Part shown: in pieces, positions 18,570 to 27,550 of the stretch
How positions within the stretch are numbered: the first letter of the stretch is position 1
How the letters are laid out: each line of letters begins with the position of its first letter
Source of the DNA: Desulfovibrio sp.
Lineage (GTDB): Bacteria > Desulfobacterota > Desulfovibrionia > Desulfovibrionales > Desulfovibrionaceae
Reading direction: 5' to 3'
Assembly: GCA_022839785.1 (NCBI GenBank)
Contig: JALHJW010000013.1
Coordinates: 1-64,000, forward strand
Length of the DNA stretch: 64,000 bases
Made by a program: the position numbers and the translations under genes
The notes under the pieces: generated by a model
What the model was told of the DNA's origin: nothing
The model's input: only the letters and a program-made list of their open reading frames with translations
Database searches by the model: none

Positions 18570-20209
18570 CCTTTCTCCTGTCCCATCTGCCGGAGCCGCT
18601 CCGCTACCGTCTCCTGACCGCCTCGTGCGGCAAGCACCATCTGGCCGAGACCGCCCGCGCGGCCATGGCCGCGGCCGAGGCCGAGACCGCCCCGGACAGG
18701 GCCGGCGGCCTGCTCCGGCTGGCCAAGGAACTGTTCACGGCCGCCTGGCTGGAGGACCCGCTGGACGGGACCCTGGCCGCCGACCTGGCCGAGTTCGAGC
18801 GGCGCCTGCCCGGCCTCTCCCCGGCCGCGGCCAAATGCGCGGCCGTGGCCGCCTCCGTCTGCGCGATCCCCTCCGGCAACAGGCTCCCGCCCCGGCTGGC
18901 GCGGCTGGAGGAGGCCGGAGACTGGCCCGCCCTGAAGCACGCCCTGGCCGCCGAGCTGGCGCGCGCCCCGGGCAACGGCTTCCTGGCCTGGAACCTGTAC
19001 GGGCAGGCCATGGCCAACGCGGACTTCGCGCAGGCCGAGGCCGTGGCCGGAGCGCTCGGCCGCATCCCGGCCCTGGCCCCGGCCCTGGCCAAGCTCGCGG
19101 CCGACGCCCGCTTCCAGGCCGGGGACCACGCCGGGGCCGTGGCCTTGTACGACGCGGCCGAGGAAGCCTTCCCCGGGCTTTGCGGCGAGCGGGCGGCCGA
19201 GGCGCTCTGGCGCGCGGGCAGGCGCGAGGAGGCCCTGGAGCGGCTGCGCCGGACCGTGGCCCGGCGGCCCTGGGCGGTCAACGCGGCCCTGCGCCTGCAC
19301 GACCTGCGCCACGGCCTGGACGCGGCCCTGGCGCGGCTGCCCGGCCGCACGGCCGTGCTCCTCTACTCCTACAACAACGCGGCCAAGCTCGATCTGACCC
19401 TGCGCAGCCTGCACGCCTCCCTGGCGGGCCGCCGGGACGTGCTGGTCCGGGTCCTGGACAACGGCTCCACGGACGACACCGGCGCGGTCGTCGCGGCCTG
19501 GGGGGAACGCTTCGGTGAAATCTTCGGCGGCCTCCGCCTGCCGGTGAACGTGGGCGCGGCCCCGGCGCGCAACTGGCTGGCCGCCCTGCCCGAGACGGCG
19601 GCCTGCGATTTCGCGGCCTATCTCGACGACGACGTGCGCCTTCCCCCGGACTGGCTGGAGCGCTTCGGCGCGGCCGCGGCCGCCTGCCCCGAGGCCGGGC
19701 TCTGGGGCTGCCGGGTGACGGATTTCGAGCGCTCCGCCAACCTGCAGCAGACGGACCTCAACCTGCTGCCGCCCGGCCAGGGCGAGAGCCTCTTCGCGCT
19801 GAGCGGCGCGCAGCTCGGGGCCCTGGACTTCGGCCAGTTCTCCTACCTGCGCCCGGCCTCCTCGGTGACGGGCTGCTGCCACCTCTTCCGCACGGAGGTG
19901 CTGCGCGGCGCGGGCGGGTTCGACATCCGCTTCTCGCCCACGCAGTATGACGACCTGGACCACGACCTCCGGCTCTGCCTGGCCGGGAACCGGATCGTCT
20001 ACCAGGGACATCTGGGCGTCGAGCACATGAAGGTCTCGGGCCGCGCCCTGTCGCGCAGCCGCGCCACCTCGGCCAACGCCGCGGCCAACATGTACAAGCT
20101 CAAGAACAAGTACGCCGAGGCCGACGCGGCCGTCATCCGGGAGCGGGCGCTGGCGGCGCTCCAGGCCGATCTCGCGGCCAAGCTCGCGCGGCTGGGCCTG
20201 CCCTGCTGA
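18566..20209 (+). CDS. Glycosyltransferase with N-terminal TPR-like region
   Basis: 547 residues. The first 260 residues are alanine-rich helical repeats resembling TPRs (AGDHAGAVALYDAAEEAF, RAGRREEALERL). A GT-A family 2 domain follows: TAVLLYSYNNAAKLDLTL, RVLDNGSTDDT, AAYLDDDVRLP as the DxD, and QYDDLDHDLRL as the acceptor motif. The C-terminus contains YKLKNKY. Overlaps the previous transferase by 4 bp. Function is likely stepwise addition to a surface glycan; the sugar cannot be told. Confidence 0.82.
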   Translation: MTFLLSHLPEPLRYRLLTASCGKHHLAETARAAMAAAEAETAPDRAGGLLRLAKELFTAAWLEDPLDGTLAADLAEFERRLPGLSPAAAKCAAVAASVCAIPSGNRLPPRLARLEEAGDWPALKHALAAELARAPGNGFLAWNLYGQAMANADFAQAEAVAGALGRIPALAPALAKLAADARFQAGDHAGAVALYDAAEEAFPGLCGERAAEALWRAGRREEALERLRRTVARRPWAVNAALRLHDLRHGLDAALARLPGRTAVLLYSYNNAAKLDLTLRSLHASLAGRRDVLVRVLDNGSTDDTGAVVAAWGERFGEIFGGLRLPVNVGAAPARNWLAALPETAACDFAAYLDDDVRLPPDWLERFGAAAAACPEAGLWGCRVTDFERSANLQQTDLNLLPPGQGESLFALSGAQLGALDFGQFSYLRPASSVTGCCHLFRTEVLRGAGGFDIRFSPTQYDDLDHDLRLCLAGNRIVYQGHLGVEHMKVSGRALSRSRATSANAAANMYKLKNKYAEADAAVIRERALAALQADLAAKLARLGLPC

Positions 20210-20303
20210 ACGCGGCGGGGCGTTCTCCCCCGCCCCGGTCCGAAAACTTGCCACTTGCCCCCGGGCCGTTTAGAACCGTCGCATCCCATTTCCGGACGTG
20301 ACC

Positions 20304-21992
20304 ATGAACGACGCCTCCCGCCCCTGGCTGGCCCATTACGACTCCCAGGTCCCCGCGGCCCTGGCCTACGAGGACATTCCGGTCTTCGCCTACCTGGACC
20401 GGGCCGCGGCCGAGCACCCGGAGCGCACCGCCGTGCTCTTCCGGAACGTCCGCATGACCTACGCCGAGCTGCACCGCCGGGCCGAGGCGACGGCCTGCGC
20501 GCTCCGGGAGCGCGGCGTGGGCGCGGGCGACCGGGTGGCGATCATGCTGCCCAACCTGCCCCAGACCGTGGTGGCCTACTGGGCCGTGCTCAAGGCCGGG
20601 GCCACGGCGGTCATGGTCAACCCCCTCTCCATGGAGCACGAGCTGACCCACCAGCTCCCGGACGCGGGCTGCAGGCTGATCGTCACGCTCGACCTCCTCT
20701 GGCCCAGGATCGAGGCGCTGTGGGAGCGCCTGGGGCTTAAACGGGCGGTCCTGACCACGATCCCCGAGGCCCTGGCCTTTCCCATGGACTGGCTGGCCCG
20801 CCTCAAGCTGTGGCGGGAGGGGAAGCGGGCGGACGTGCGCTACGACAACCGGCGCGTCATCCGCTGGAAGGAGCTGACGCGCTGCGCCGGGCGCTACAGC
20901 GCGCCCAACGTGCTGCCGCACACGGACCTGGCGCTGCTGCAGTACACCGGCGGCACCACGGGCGCGGCCAAGGGCTGCATGATCAGCCACGCCAACCTGG
21001 TGGCCAACGTGGAGCAGATCAGGGCCATCCTCTTCGCCGTGGGGGACCGGCCCGAGGTCTTCCTGGGCATCCTGCCCTATTTCCACGTCTACGGCCTGAC
21101 CCTGTGCCTCAACTTTCCCGTGGCCATCGCGGCCACCATGGCCCCGTTCGCGCGCTTCGAGCCGCACGAGATCCTGGCCCGGATCAAGACCGTCCGGCCG
21201 ACCATCTTCCCCGGCGCGCCCAGCGTCTACGTCGCGCTCATGCAGCAGAAGGGCTTCGCCGAGGCGGGCTGGGACGCGCTGCGCTACTGCGTCTCCGGCT
21301 CCGCGCCCATGCCGCAGGAGGTGCAGCGCCGCTTCACCGATCTGACCGGGGCTGAAATCCTGGAAGGTTACGGCCTGACCGAGGCCTCGCCGGTGACGCA
21401 CGTCAATCCCCTGCGCGGCAAGCGCAAGGCGGGCTCCATCGGCCTGCCCTTCCCGGACACCGAGGCCCGCGTGGTGGACATGGACGCGGGCGGCCCGAAT
21501 CCGCTGCCGCCGGGCAAGGCCGGGGAGCTGATCATCAAGGGGCCGCAGGTCATGCGCGGCTACTGGAACCGCCCCGACGAGACCGCCTCCACGCTGCGCA
21601 ACGGCTGGCTCTACACGGGCGACATCGCGGTCATGGACGAGGAGGGTTACTTCTTCATCGTGGACCGCAAGAAGGACATGATCATCACGGGCGGGTACAA
21701 CGTCTACCCGCGCGAGATCGACGAGGTGCTCTACGAGCACCCCGGGGTCAAGGAGGCCGTGGCCGTGGGCATCCCCCACCGCACGCGCGGCGAGGTCATC
21801 AAGGCCTTCGTGGTGGTCAATGAGGGAGAAACTCTGACCAAGGCCGAGGTCCTGGCCTGGTGCAAGGAAAAGCTTGCCGGCTACAAGGTCCCGCGCGACG
21901 TGGAGTTCCGGGATTCCCTGCCCAAGACGCTGGTGGGCAAGGTGCTCAGGCGGGCGCTCAGGGAAGAAGAGATGAAAAGGAGGTCTCCATGA
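20304..21992 (+). CDS. Long-chain fatty acid-CoA ligase (AMP-binding)
   Basis: 562 residues, ANL superfamily. P-loop YTGGTTGAAKGC, the A5 motif YGLTEASPVTHVNP, GWLYTGDIA, hinge DRKKDMIITGGYNVYP and a C-terminal GKVLRR catalytic Lys segment. Forms acyl-adenylate then acyl-CoA; closest in pattern to FadD. ATG at 20304 preferred over the GTG 6 bp upstream. Its stop overlaps the ATG of the AT-rich winged-helix gene, which is odd because that gene has very different composition. Confidence 0.88.
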   Translation: MNDASRPWLAHYDSQVPAALAYEDIPVFAYLDRAAAEHPERTAVLFRNVRMTYAELHRRAEATACALRERGVGAGDRVAIMLPNLPQTVVAYWAVLKAGATAVMVNPLSMEHELTHQLPDAGCRLIVTLDLLWPRIEALWERLGLKRAVLTTIPEALAFPMDWLARLKLWREGKRADVRYDNRRVIRWKELTRCAGRYSAPNVLPHTDLALLQYTGGTTGAAKGCMISHANLVANVEQIRAILFAVGDRPEVFLGILPYFHVYGLTLCLNFPVAIAATMAPFARFEPHEILARIKTVRPTIFPGAPSVYVALMQQKGFAEAGWDALRYCVSGSAPMPQEVQRRFTDLTGAEILEGYGLTEASPVTHVNPLRGKRKAGSIGLPFPDTEARVVDMDAGGPNPLPPGKAGELIIKGPQVMRGYWNRPDETASTLRNGWLYTGDIAVMDEEGYFFIVDRKKDMIITGGYNVYPREIDEVLYEHPGVKEAVAVGIPHRTRGEVIKAFVVVNEGETLTKAEVLAWCKEKLAGYKVPRDVEFRDSLPKTLVGKVLRRALREEEMKRRSP

Positions 21993-22345
21993 CTGACAGG
22001 GCAAGGATTAACCGCAGATCAAACTGGGAAACTGTCGCCTTTCTTCTTTTCAAAATTTCGTTTGGGCATACTTTGACTTCAAAATTTACAAGAACTCAAC
22101 TCATGCATACAAAAAATCTCGATCTTGCTGTCAGTTTGCTTTCGAGCGTAGGCCACAAAAAACACCCCGAACACCCTGAAGAAACTCTTCAAAGAACCAT
22201 ACAGAATCTGCGTGACAAAGGATTCATGATCTTCCATGGACAGGGAATTTACCAGCTCACTTCTGCTGGCGTTGAGGAGACGCAAAGAGTGGCTTGGGAG
22301 TTTGCTGCATTATTGCAGCAGGCGGAGTCCGTCCCTCACTCCTGA
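21989..22345 (+). CDS. Stand-alone winged-helix protein resembling the C-terminal domain of Dam-replacing/DpnI-type proteins
   Basis: 118 residues. The C-terminal half (HPEETLQRTIQNLRDKGF, then MIFHGQGIYQLT) resembles the wHTH found at the end of Dam-replacing/DpnI-type restriction proteins (typically LRDKG then LGRGxYRL), but no nuclease domain is present. GC is only about 40% over 22000-22330 against about 70% around it, a clear sign of transfer. A strong AGGAGG precedes the ATG, which overlaps the fadD-like stop. It could be a remnant or a free DNA-binding regulator. Confidence 0.6.
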   Translation: MTDRARINRRSNWETVAFLLFKISFGHTLTSKFTRTQLMHTKNLDLAVSLLSSVGHKKHPEHPEETLQRTIQNLRDKGFMIFHGQGIYQLTSAGVEETQRVAWEFAALLQQAESVPHS

Positions 22346-22554
22346 AGGTGCGGAAAGACCCAGCGTCCCTGCTCGTTGACGTAGGGGGGGAAACGCTCCA
22401 GGCGGTCCTTGAAACGCTTGTAGAGCAGGGCCAGTTTCTCGGACGAGCGGGGACGCAGGCGGGCCTTGCCCGGCTCGGGGTCGCCGCGCCTGAAGCGTTC
22501 CAGTCTGGCCGCGCGGGCCGCAGTTTCGAGTTCGTCCAAGGTGATGGTTCTCAT
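22336..22554 (-). CDS. Small basic hypothetical protein paired with nucleotidyltransferase-fold gene
   Basis: 72 residues, rich in Arg and Glu (LDELETAARAARLERFRRGD, ending WVFPHLQE). Not recognised. The start ATG overlaps the stop of the nucleotidyltransferase-fold gene (ATGA), so they are translated together. The size and linkage suit an antitoxin or partner subunit, but that is inference. Its last 10 bp overlap the end of the convergent winged-helix gene. Confidence 0.6.
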   Translation of the reverse strand: MRTITLDELETAARAARLERFRRGDPEPGKARLRPRSSEKLALLYKRFKDRLERFPPYVNEQGRWVFPHLQE

Positions 22555-23126
22555 GATTTCCCCAGAGCCGAGAGCAGTTCCTGCAGGACGTCCGCCACAT
22601 CCTCTTCCTTGGCCCTTTTTTGAAGATAGTCAAGGTCGAGTCTGCCTTCCGCTCCGAGGGCCGATTCGAGCATGCCGCGAGCCCAGAGCAGGCTGTCCTT
22701 GTCCTTCCAGTGCTTGGCCGCGTTCAGGCGATCGAGGATGATGTCCTCCCAGCCGATGACGCGGATGAAGAGCCGGTCGTCCACCTGCACGTCCAGCGCC
22801 CTGTCCGGCGACTCGAAAGGCGGCTCTGGGCCTTCGCCCAGCCAGTGGACGTACAGATCCAGTTCCGGGAGGGCGTAGTTGTTGCCGCCTTCCTTCTCGA
22901 ACCCCATGCCAAGTAGAATCGCCTCAATGGTTTCGTGCGGTCCCTTGATATCCAGATCGCCGGTCTGGTAGCCCCCAAGGGTGTAAAGTTCGACCGCCAT
23001 GCCGCCGACCACGAAGGGCCTTCTGCGACTACGCAGCTCCACTTCCTCGGAAAGAATTCCCAGAAAAAGCGCGCGGCGGCGGGCGGGATTGGCGACGGTG
23101 CGAAGAGGTTCCAGCAGTTCCTTCAT
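22551..23126 (-). CDS. Nucleotidyltransferase-fold protein (DUF6036/AbiEii-like)
   Basis: 191 residues. VVGGMAVELYTLGGYQTGDLDI (split here as GG41-42 and Asp57-x-Asp59) is the minimal nucleotidyltransferase signature: a GG turn followed by a DxD metal pair. A later acidic position in ALPELDLYV may be the third carboxylate. Such stand-alone enzymes are often toxins or phage-defence proteins. It is the first gene of a two-gene minus-strand unit next to an AT-rich transferred gene. The exact family name is a best match by pattern. Confidence 0.62.
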   Translation of the reverse strand: MKELLEPLRTVANPARRRALFLGILSEEVELRSRRRPFVVGGMAVELYTLGGYQTGDLDIKGPHETIEAILLGMGFEKEGGNNYALPELDLYVHWLGEGPEPPFESPDRALDVQVDDRLFIRVIGWEDIILDRLNAAKHWKDKDSLLWARGMLESALGAEGRLDLDYLQKRAKEEDVADVLQELLSALGKS

Positions 23127-23158
23127 CTTTCGCGTCCTTCCCCGAAAAGTTCAGCTTG

Positions 23159-23569
23159 CTACGGGCACGTGTGCCGGAACGCGTCCAGCGCCGGACACGG
23201 CTGCCTGCCGGGCAGTTCGCAGGTCGCGGCCGGAGTCTCCAGGCCGGTCAGCCTGCCGCCCCGGATGGCGCACAAGGCCCGGGCCTCGCCCTCGGGCGTG
23301 CCGTCGAGGTAGCCCGTGATCTTCACCCCGCCCGCCGGGCATTCGCCCCGGAACAGCGCCCACTCCTCGCACTGGCGGTTGTCCGTAAAGAGGCAGACGC
23401 CGTACTGCCCGCCGCCGGGCGAGGTGCGGATCTCCAGCGTCCCGCCCAGCCGGACGCAGTGCACCGAGGCCGGATTGGCCATGGCGGCCGCCAGGACGGG
23501 CGTCAGACAGAGGGCCAGGGCGAGAGCCGCGAGCACGGCGCGGCCGCAAGGACGGCGGGGCGCGCTCAT
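23159..23569 (-). CDS. DUF333 family secreted protein
   Basis: 136 residues with a signal peptide ([16 protein letters not shown]) and a DUF333 unit ([41 protein letters not shown]). The C-terminal half adds more Cys ([19 protein letters not shown]), suggesting disulfides in the periplasm. Function of the family is unknown. The ATG overlaps the dxs stop by ATGA, making it the last gene of the xseA-to-dxs operon. Confidence 0.75.
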   Translation of the reverse strand: MSAPRRPCGRAVLAALALALCLTPVLAAAMANPASVHCVRLGGTLEIRTSPGGGQYGVCLFTDNRQCEEWALFRGECPAGGVKITGYLDGTPEGEARALCAIRGGRLTGLETPAATCELPGRQPCPALDAFRHTCP

Positions 23570-25515
23570 TTTCCGCACAACTCCGCCATGGCCTGCCGGA
23601 TGCCGGTCTTGTCCAGGCCCAGGCTCTGGCGCAGGAGTTTTTGCGCGCCGTGCTCCACGAAATGGTCGGGCAGGCCCAGGCGCTTCACGCTCAGGTTCGC
23701 CAGCGCGCCCCGGTCGGCCAGCAGCTCCAGCACGGCCGAGCCGAAGCCGCCCGCCAGGGCGTTCTCCTCGACGGTCATGAGGCGCGGGAAGCGCCCGGCC
23801 AGTTCGAGGACGGCGGCCTCGTCCAAGGGCTTGACGAAGCGGGCGTTGAAGACCGCCACGCGCAGGCCCGTCTCCTGCTCCAGCTCCTCGGCCGCCTCCA
23901 GGCAGGGATGCACGCGGCTGCCCACGGCCAGCACGCAGGCGTCCCGGCCCTCGCGCAGCATCTCGCCCCTGCCCGGGGGCAGCGGCCGCATGGGGCCGGA
24001 CAGGTCCGCGCCCACGCCCACGCCGCGCGGGTAGCGCACCGCGGCCGGGCCGTCGTGGGCCAGGGCCGTGGCCAGCATGTCGCGCAGCTCGGCCTCGTCC
24101 TTGGGGGCCATGAGCAGCATGTTCGGCACGTGCCTGAGGAAGGAGAGGTCGAACGCGCCGTGGTGCGTGGCCCCGTCCTCGCCCACCAGGCCGCCCCGGT
24201 CCAGGCAGAAGGTCACGGGCAGGTTCTGCAGGCAGACGTCGTGCACGATCTGGTCGTACGACCGCTGCAGGAAGGTGGAGTAGATCGCCACCACCGGGCG
24301 GTAGCCCTCGCGCGCCAGGCCCGCGGCAAAGGTCACGGCGTGCTGCTCGCAGATGCCCACGTCCACGAAGCGCTCGGGGTATTCCTCGGCGAAGCGCGCC
24401 AGCCCCGTGCCCTCGGGCATGGCCGCGGTGATGGCCACCACCCCCGGCTCCACGGCGGCCAACTCGCACAGGGCGCGGCCGAAGACCTCGGTGTAGGACG
24501 GCAGCGCGCAGCCCGCGAACTTCACGGCCTGCCCGGTCTCCGGCTCGAAGCAGCCCACGCCGTGGAAATAGCTCGGGTTGCTCTCGGCCGGTTCGTAGCC
24601 CTTGCCCTTCTTGGTCAGCACGTGGACCAGGGTGGGGCCTTCCAGCTCCCGCACCTGCTCGAAGACGCGCACCAGCTCCTTCAGGTCGTGGCCGTTGATG
24701 GGGCCGATGTAGTTGAAGCCGAAAGACTGGAACAGGGTGCCCGGGGTGAAGAAGTGTTTGAAGGAGTCCTCGCCGCGCCGGGCCAGGGCGGCCAGTTCCT
24801 TGCCCAGACTGCCGATGCTCTTCAGGCGCTGCTCGAAGTCCTTCTTCAGGCGCATGACCCAGGGCGTGGAGAGGTTGCGCGAGAGGAAGGAGGAGAGCGC
24901 GCCCACGTTCTTGGAGATGGACATCTCGTTGTCGTTGAGCACCACGATGAGGTCGCGCTCCATGCCGCCCGCCTGGTTCAGCCCCTCGTAGGCCAGGCCC
25001 GCGGTCATGGAGCCGTCGCCGATGACAGCCAGGACCTTGTTGCCGCCGCCGCGCAGGTCGCGCGCCACGGCCATGCCCAGGGCCGCGGAGATGGAGGTGG
25101 AGGAGTGGCCCACGCCGAAATGGTCGTAGAGCGGGCTCTCCTCGGGCCGGGGAAAGCCGGAGATGCCGCCGTACTGCCGGAGCGTGCGGAAACGCTCGCG
25201 CCGGCCGGTGAGGATCTTGTGGGCGTAGGCCTGGTGCCCCACGTCCCAGACGATGCGGTCGCTGCCCGGATCGAAGACGTGGTACAGGGCGCAGGTCAGC
25301 TCCACCACGCCCAGGCCCGGGGCCAGATGGCCGCCCGTGGCCGAAACCGTCTCGATGATCAGTTGCCTGACCTCCTGGGCCAGCCCGGACAGCTGCTCCA
25401 GGGACAGGCCGCGCAGCCCCTCGGGCAGGGGGATGGCGTCGAGCAGCCCGGCCGGGGCCGCGCCGCCCTCGCCCGCCTGCGAAGCCAGGGAAAGGGTCTT
25501 TTCGAAGGCCCTCAC
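23566..25515 (-). CDS. dxs: 1-deoxy-D-xylulose-5-phosphate synthase
   Basis: 649 residues. First step of the MEP isoprenoid pathway: pyruvate plus glyceraldehyde 3-phosphate, using thiamine diphosphate. Visible marks are [16 protein letters not shown], the TPP motif [15 protein letters not shown] with [21 protein letters not shown], and the transketolase C-terminal part ([27 protein letters not shown]). The GTG start at 25515 overlaps the ispA stop (GTGA). Feeds the ispA product downstream; ispG is also in this window. Confidence 0.96.
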   Translation of the reverse strand: MRAFEKTLSLASQAGEGGAAPAGLLDAIPLPEGLRGLSLEQLSGLAQEVRQLIIETVSATGGHLAPGLGVVELTCALYHVFDPGSDRIVWDVGHQAYAHKILTGRRERFRTLRQYGGISGFPRPEESPLYDHFGVGHSSTSISAALGMAVARDLRGGGNKVLAVIGDGSMTAGLAYEGLNQAGGMERDLIVVLNDNEMSISKNVGALSSFLSRNLSTPWVMRLKKDFEQRLKSIGSLGKELAALARRGEDSFKHFFTPGTLFQSFGFNYIGPINGHDLKELVRVFEQVRELEGPTLVHVLTKKGKGYEPAESNPSYFHGVGCFEPETGQAVKFAGCALPSYTEVFGRALCELAAVEPGVVAITAAMPEGTGLARFAEEYPERFVDVGICEQHAVTFAAGLAREGYRPVVAIYSTFLQRSYDQIVHDVCLQNLPVTFCLDRGGLVGEDGATHHGAFDLSFLRHVPNMLLMAPKDEAELRDMLATALAHDGPAAVRYPRGVGVGADLSGPMRPLPPGRGEMLREGRDACVLAVGSRVHPCLEAAEELEQETGLRVAVFNARFVKPLDEAAVLELAGRFPRLMTVEENALAGGFGSAVLELLADRGALANLSVKRLGLPDHFVEHGAQKLLRQSLGLDKTGIRQAMAELCGK

Positions 25516-26408
25516 TGCACGCGCTCCACGATGTAGCGGGCCAGACGGCGCAGGAAGTCCGCGCGCGGCCCCCTGAAGGGGGAAAGGGCGTCCAGGGCCG
25601 CGGCCACCCGCTCCTCGGCCAGACAGCGGCTGCGCTCCAGCCCCACCAGGCTCGGCCAGGTGTGCTTGCCCTGCTCCGCGTCGCTGCCCACGGGCTTGCC
25701 GATCTCCTTCTCGTCGCCCACCACGTCCAGGATGTCGTCCACGATCTGAAAAGCCGCGCCCACGTGCGCGCCGAAATCTCGCGCCCGGCGGACGCGCTCC
25801 TCGTCCGCCCCGGCCAGCACCGCGCCGCACTCGCAGGCCGCGCGGATGAGCGCGCCGGTCTTCATGGCGTGCATGGCCGCGAGCTGCTCCGGGGACACCC
25901 GGGCCGCGCCGGTGTACTCCATGTCCAGGTCCTGGCCCCCGACCATGCCGCCCGCGCCCGCGGCCTCGGCCAGCAGGCGGGCCGCCGCCAGGACGCGCTC
26001 CGCCGGGACCTTCACCGCGAACATGCAGGCGAAGGCCTCGGTGAGCAGGCCGTCGCCCGCCAGGATGGCGCGCGCCTCGCCGAAGACCTTGTGGTTGGAC
26101 GGTTTGCCGCGCCTGAGGTCGTCGTCGTCCATGGCCGGGAGGTCGTCGTGGATCAACGAATAGGTGTGGATCAGTTCGAAGGCCCCGGCAAAGGGCGTCA
26201 CGTCCTCGTCGCGCGCGCCGCACAAGGCGGCGAAGGTCAGGCAGAGCACGGGCCGGAGGCGCTTGCCCCCGGCGCGCAGGCTGTAGTCCATGGCCTCGCG
26301 CAAGCGCGGGGGAATGCCCCGGCCCTCCAGGCATCCGGCCAGCCAGGCCTCGACCTTGGCCGCTTCCTGCCCGAGTTCTTCCTTAACCGTCGGCATGCTC
26401 CGCTCCAT
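25512..26408 (-). CDS. ispA: Polyprenyl (farnesyl/geranylgeranyl) diphosphate synthase
   Basis: 298 residues. Condenses IPP with allylic diphosphates. First aspartate-rich motif in [19 protein letters not shown], second in [22 protein letters not shown] is the diphosphate-binding start. Chain length cannot be fixed from sequence alone. ATG at 26408 has AGGAGG 6 nt upstream (26415-26420); an internal ATG at 26396 is the alternative. It overlaps the end of xseB by 26 bp. Confidence 0.93.
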   Translation of the reverse strand: MERSMPTVKEELGQEAAKVEAWLAGCLEGRGIPPRLREAMDYSLRAGGKRLRPVLCLTFAALCGARDEDVTPFAGAFELIHTYSLIHDDLPAMDDDDLRRGKPSNHKVFGEARAILAGDGLLTEAFACMFAVKVPAERVLAAARLLAEAAGAGGMVGGQDLDMEYTGAARVSPEQLAAMHAMKTGALIRAACECGAVLAGADEERVRRARDFGAHVGAAFQIVDDILDVVGDEKEIGKPVGSDAEQGKHTWPSLVGLERSRCLAEERVAAALDALSPFRGPRADFLRRLARYIVERVQ

Positions 26409-26631
26409 CCCCGTCCTCCTGCGCCTCGAAGTCGCACAACAGGCCGTCCTGGTAGATCTTCACGTCGTTCCTGGCCTTGTCCAACTGCTCGCGGCAGGTC
26501 TTGGCCAGCAGCAACCCCTCCTTGAACAGGGCCACGCCCTCCTCCAGGGGAAGCTGGTTCCGCTCCAGACGCTCGACGATGCCGCCGAGCCGCTCCAGGC
26601 GCTGCTCGAAACTCTCGGTCCTCTCGCTCAT
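26383..26631 (-). CDS. xseB: Exodeoxyribonuclease VII small subunit
   Basis: 82 residues. Core FEQRLERLGGIVERLERNQL, PLEEGVALFKEGLLLAKTC and QLDKARNDVKIY match XseB. Forms exonuclease VII with XseA, encoded in the same operon two genes upstream. The end overlaps the start of ispA, the common xseB-ispA arrangement. Confidence 0.92.
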   Translation of the reverse strand: MSERTESFEQRLERLGGIVERLERNQLPLEEGVALFKEGLLLAKTCREQLDKARNDVKIYQDGLLCDFEAQEDGDGAEHADG

Positions 26632-26668
26632 GCTTGTCTCTCTCCGGCGTTTCCCCGCCCGCCGCCGC

Positions 26669-27550
26669 TCAGGGGACCGCCGCGCCGCCCTCAAGCAGCG
26701 GCAGCGGGTCCACGCAGCGGCCCTGCAGGCAGAGCGCGAAATGCAGATGCGGCCCGGTGGCGCGGCCGCTGGCCCCGGCCAGGCCCACGGCCTGGCCGCG
26801 CGCCACGCGCTGCCCCTGGGCCGCCAGCGCCCGGCTCAGATGAAAATAGGCGCTGACCACGCCCTGGCCGTGATCCACGTACACGCACCGCCCGGCATAG
26901 AAGTGCTCCGCGCTGAGGATCACCGTGCCCTCGGCCACGGCCAGCACACTTTGACCCTCGGCCGCGCGAAAGTCCACCCCCCGGTGCGGCGAGCGCGGCT
27001 TGCCGTTGAGCACGCGCCTGAGCCCGTAGACGCTGCCTACCTCGCCGGGCACGGGCCGGGCCAGGGGCAACCGCCAGCCCTGGGCCGGGCTCATGACCGC
27101 CAGGGTCCGCTCCGTCTCGGCCCGCTCGTGCGCGATGCGCTCCCGGTTCGGGGCCGAGGGGGTGACCATGGCCTCGGGCAGCGTCAGGGCCTGCTCCGGA
27201 TAGCGGCGCGGCGCGATGCGCACCAGGGCGTGCGCCTCCTGCCGCGCGCCGCCCGAGGCGAAGGCCGCGCGGACCTCGAACGCGCCCGGCGCGTCCTTGC
27301 CCACGTCCGTGCCCAGCAGGACCTCGGCCCGCCAGCCCGCCGCCGTGCGCCGGGCCGGGGCCGGGATGTCGGCCCCCTGCCAGTGGAAGACCACGCCGGG
27401 CAACTCTTCGGCGGCCGTCAGCGCGGCCACGAACGGCTCGCCCAGTCCGGCCGCGGCCGGAACCGCAAGCCGCGCTCCGGCGGCGGGCAGGACCGGCAAC
27501 GCCAGCAGAACCAGGAGGACGGCCCAGAGCCGCCTCAGGCCCGGCCTCAC
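26669..27550 (-). CDS. M23 family (LytM-type) metallopeptidase
   Basis: 293 residues with a signal peptide (AVLLVLLALPVLPAAGA), an N-terminal beta-domain, and a C-terminal M23 domain. Zinc ligands are visible as HRGVDF (HxxxD) and HLHF. Likely cleaves or binds peptidoglycan stem peptides in the periplasm. The gene overlaps the xseA stop by 4 bp and lies between xseA and xseB. Confidence 0.88.
   Translation of the reverse strand: MRPGLRRLWAVLLVLLALPVLPAAGARLAVPAAAGLGEPFVAALTAAEELPGVVFHWQGADIPAPARRTAAGWRAEVLLGTDVGKDAPGAFEVRAAFASGGARQEAHALVRIAPRRYPEQALTLPEAMVTPSAPNRERIAHERAETERTLAVMSPAQGWRLPLARPVPGEVGSVYGLRRVLNGKPRSPHRGVDFRAAEGQSVLAVAEGTVILSAEHFYAGRCVYVDHGQGVVSAYFHLSRALAAQGQRVARGQAVGLAGASGRATGPHLHFALCLQGRCVDPLPLLEGGAAVP

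Noticed and set aside
14516..20209. A 1897-residue open frame across fabD, argS, SPOR and glycosyltransferase genes
   Set aside because: Only its last part (from 18566) is a real gene. The rest is a frame-shadow of recognised genes, kept open by high GC content.
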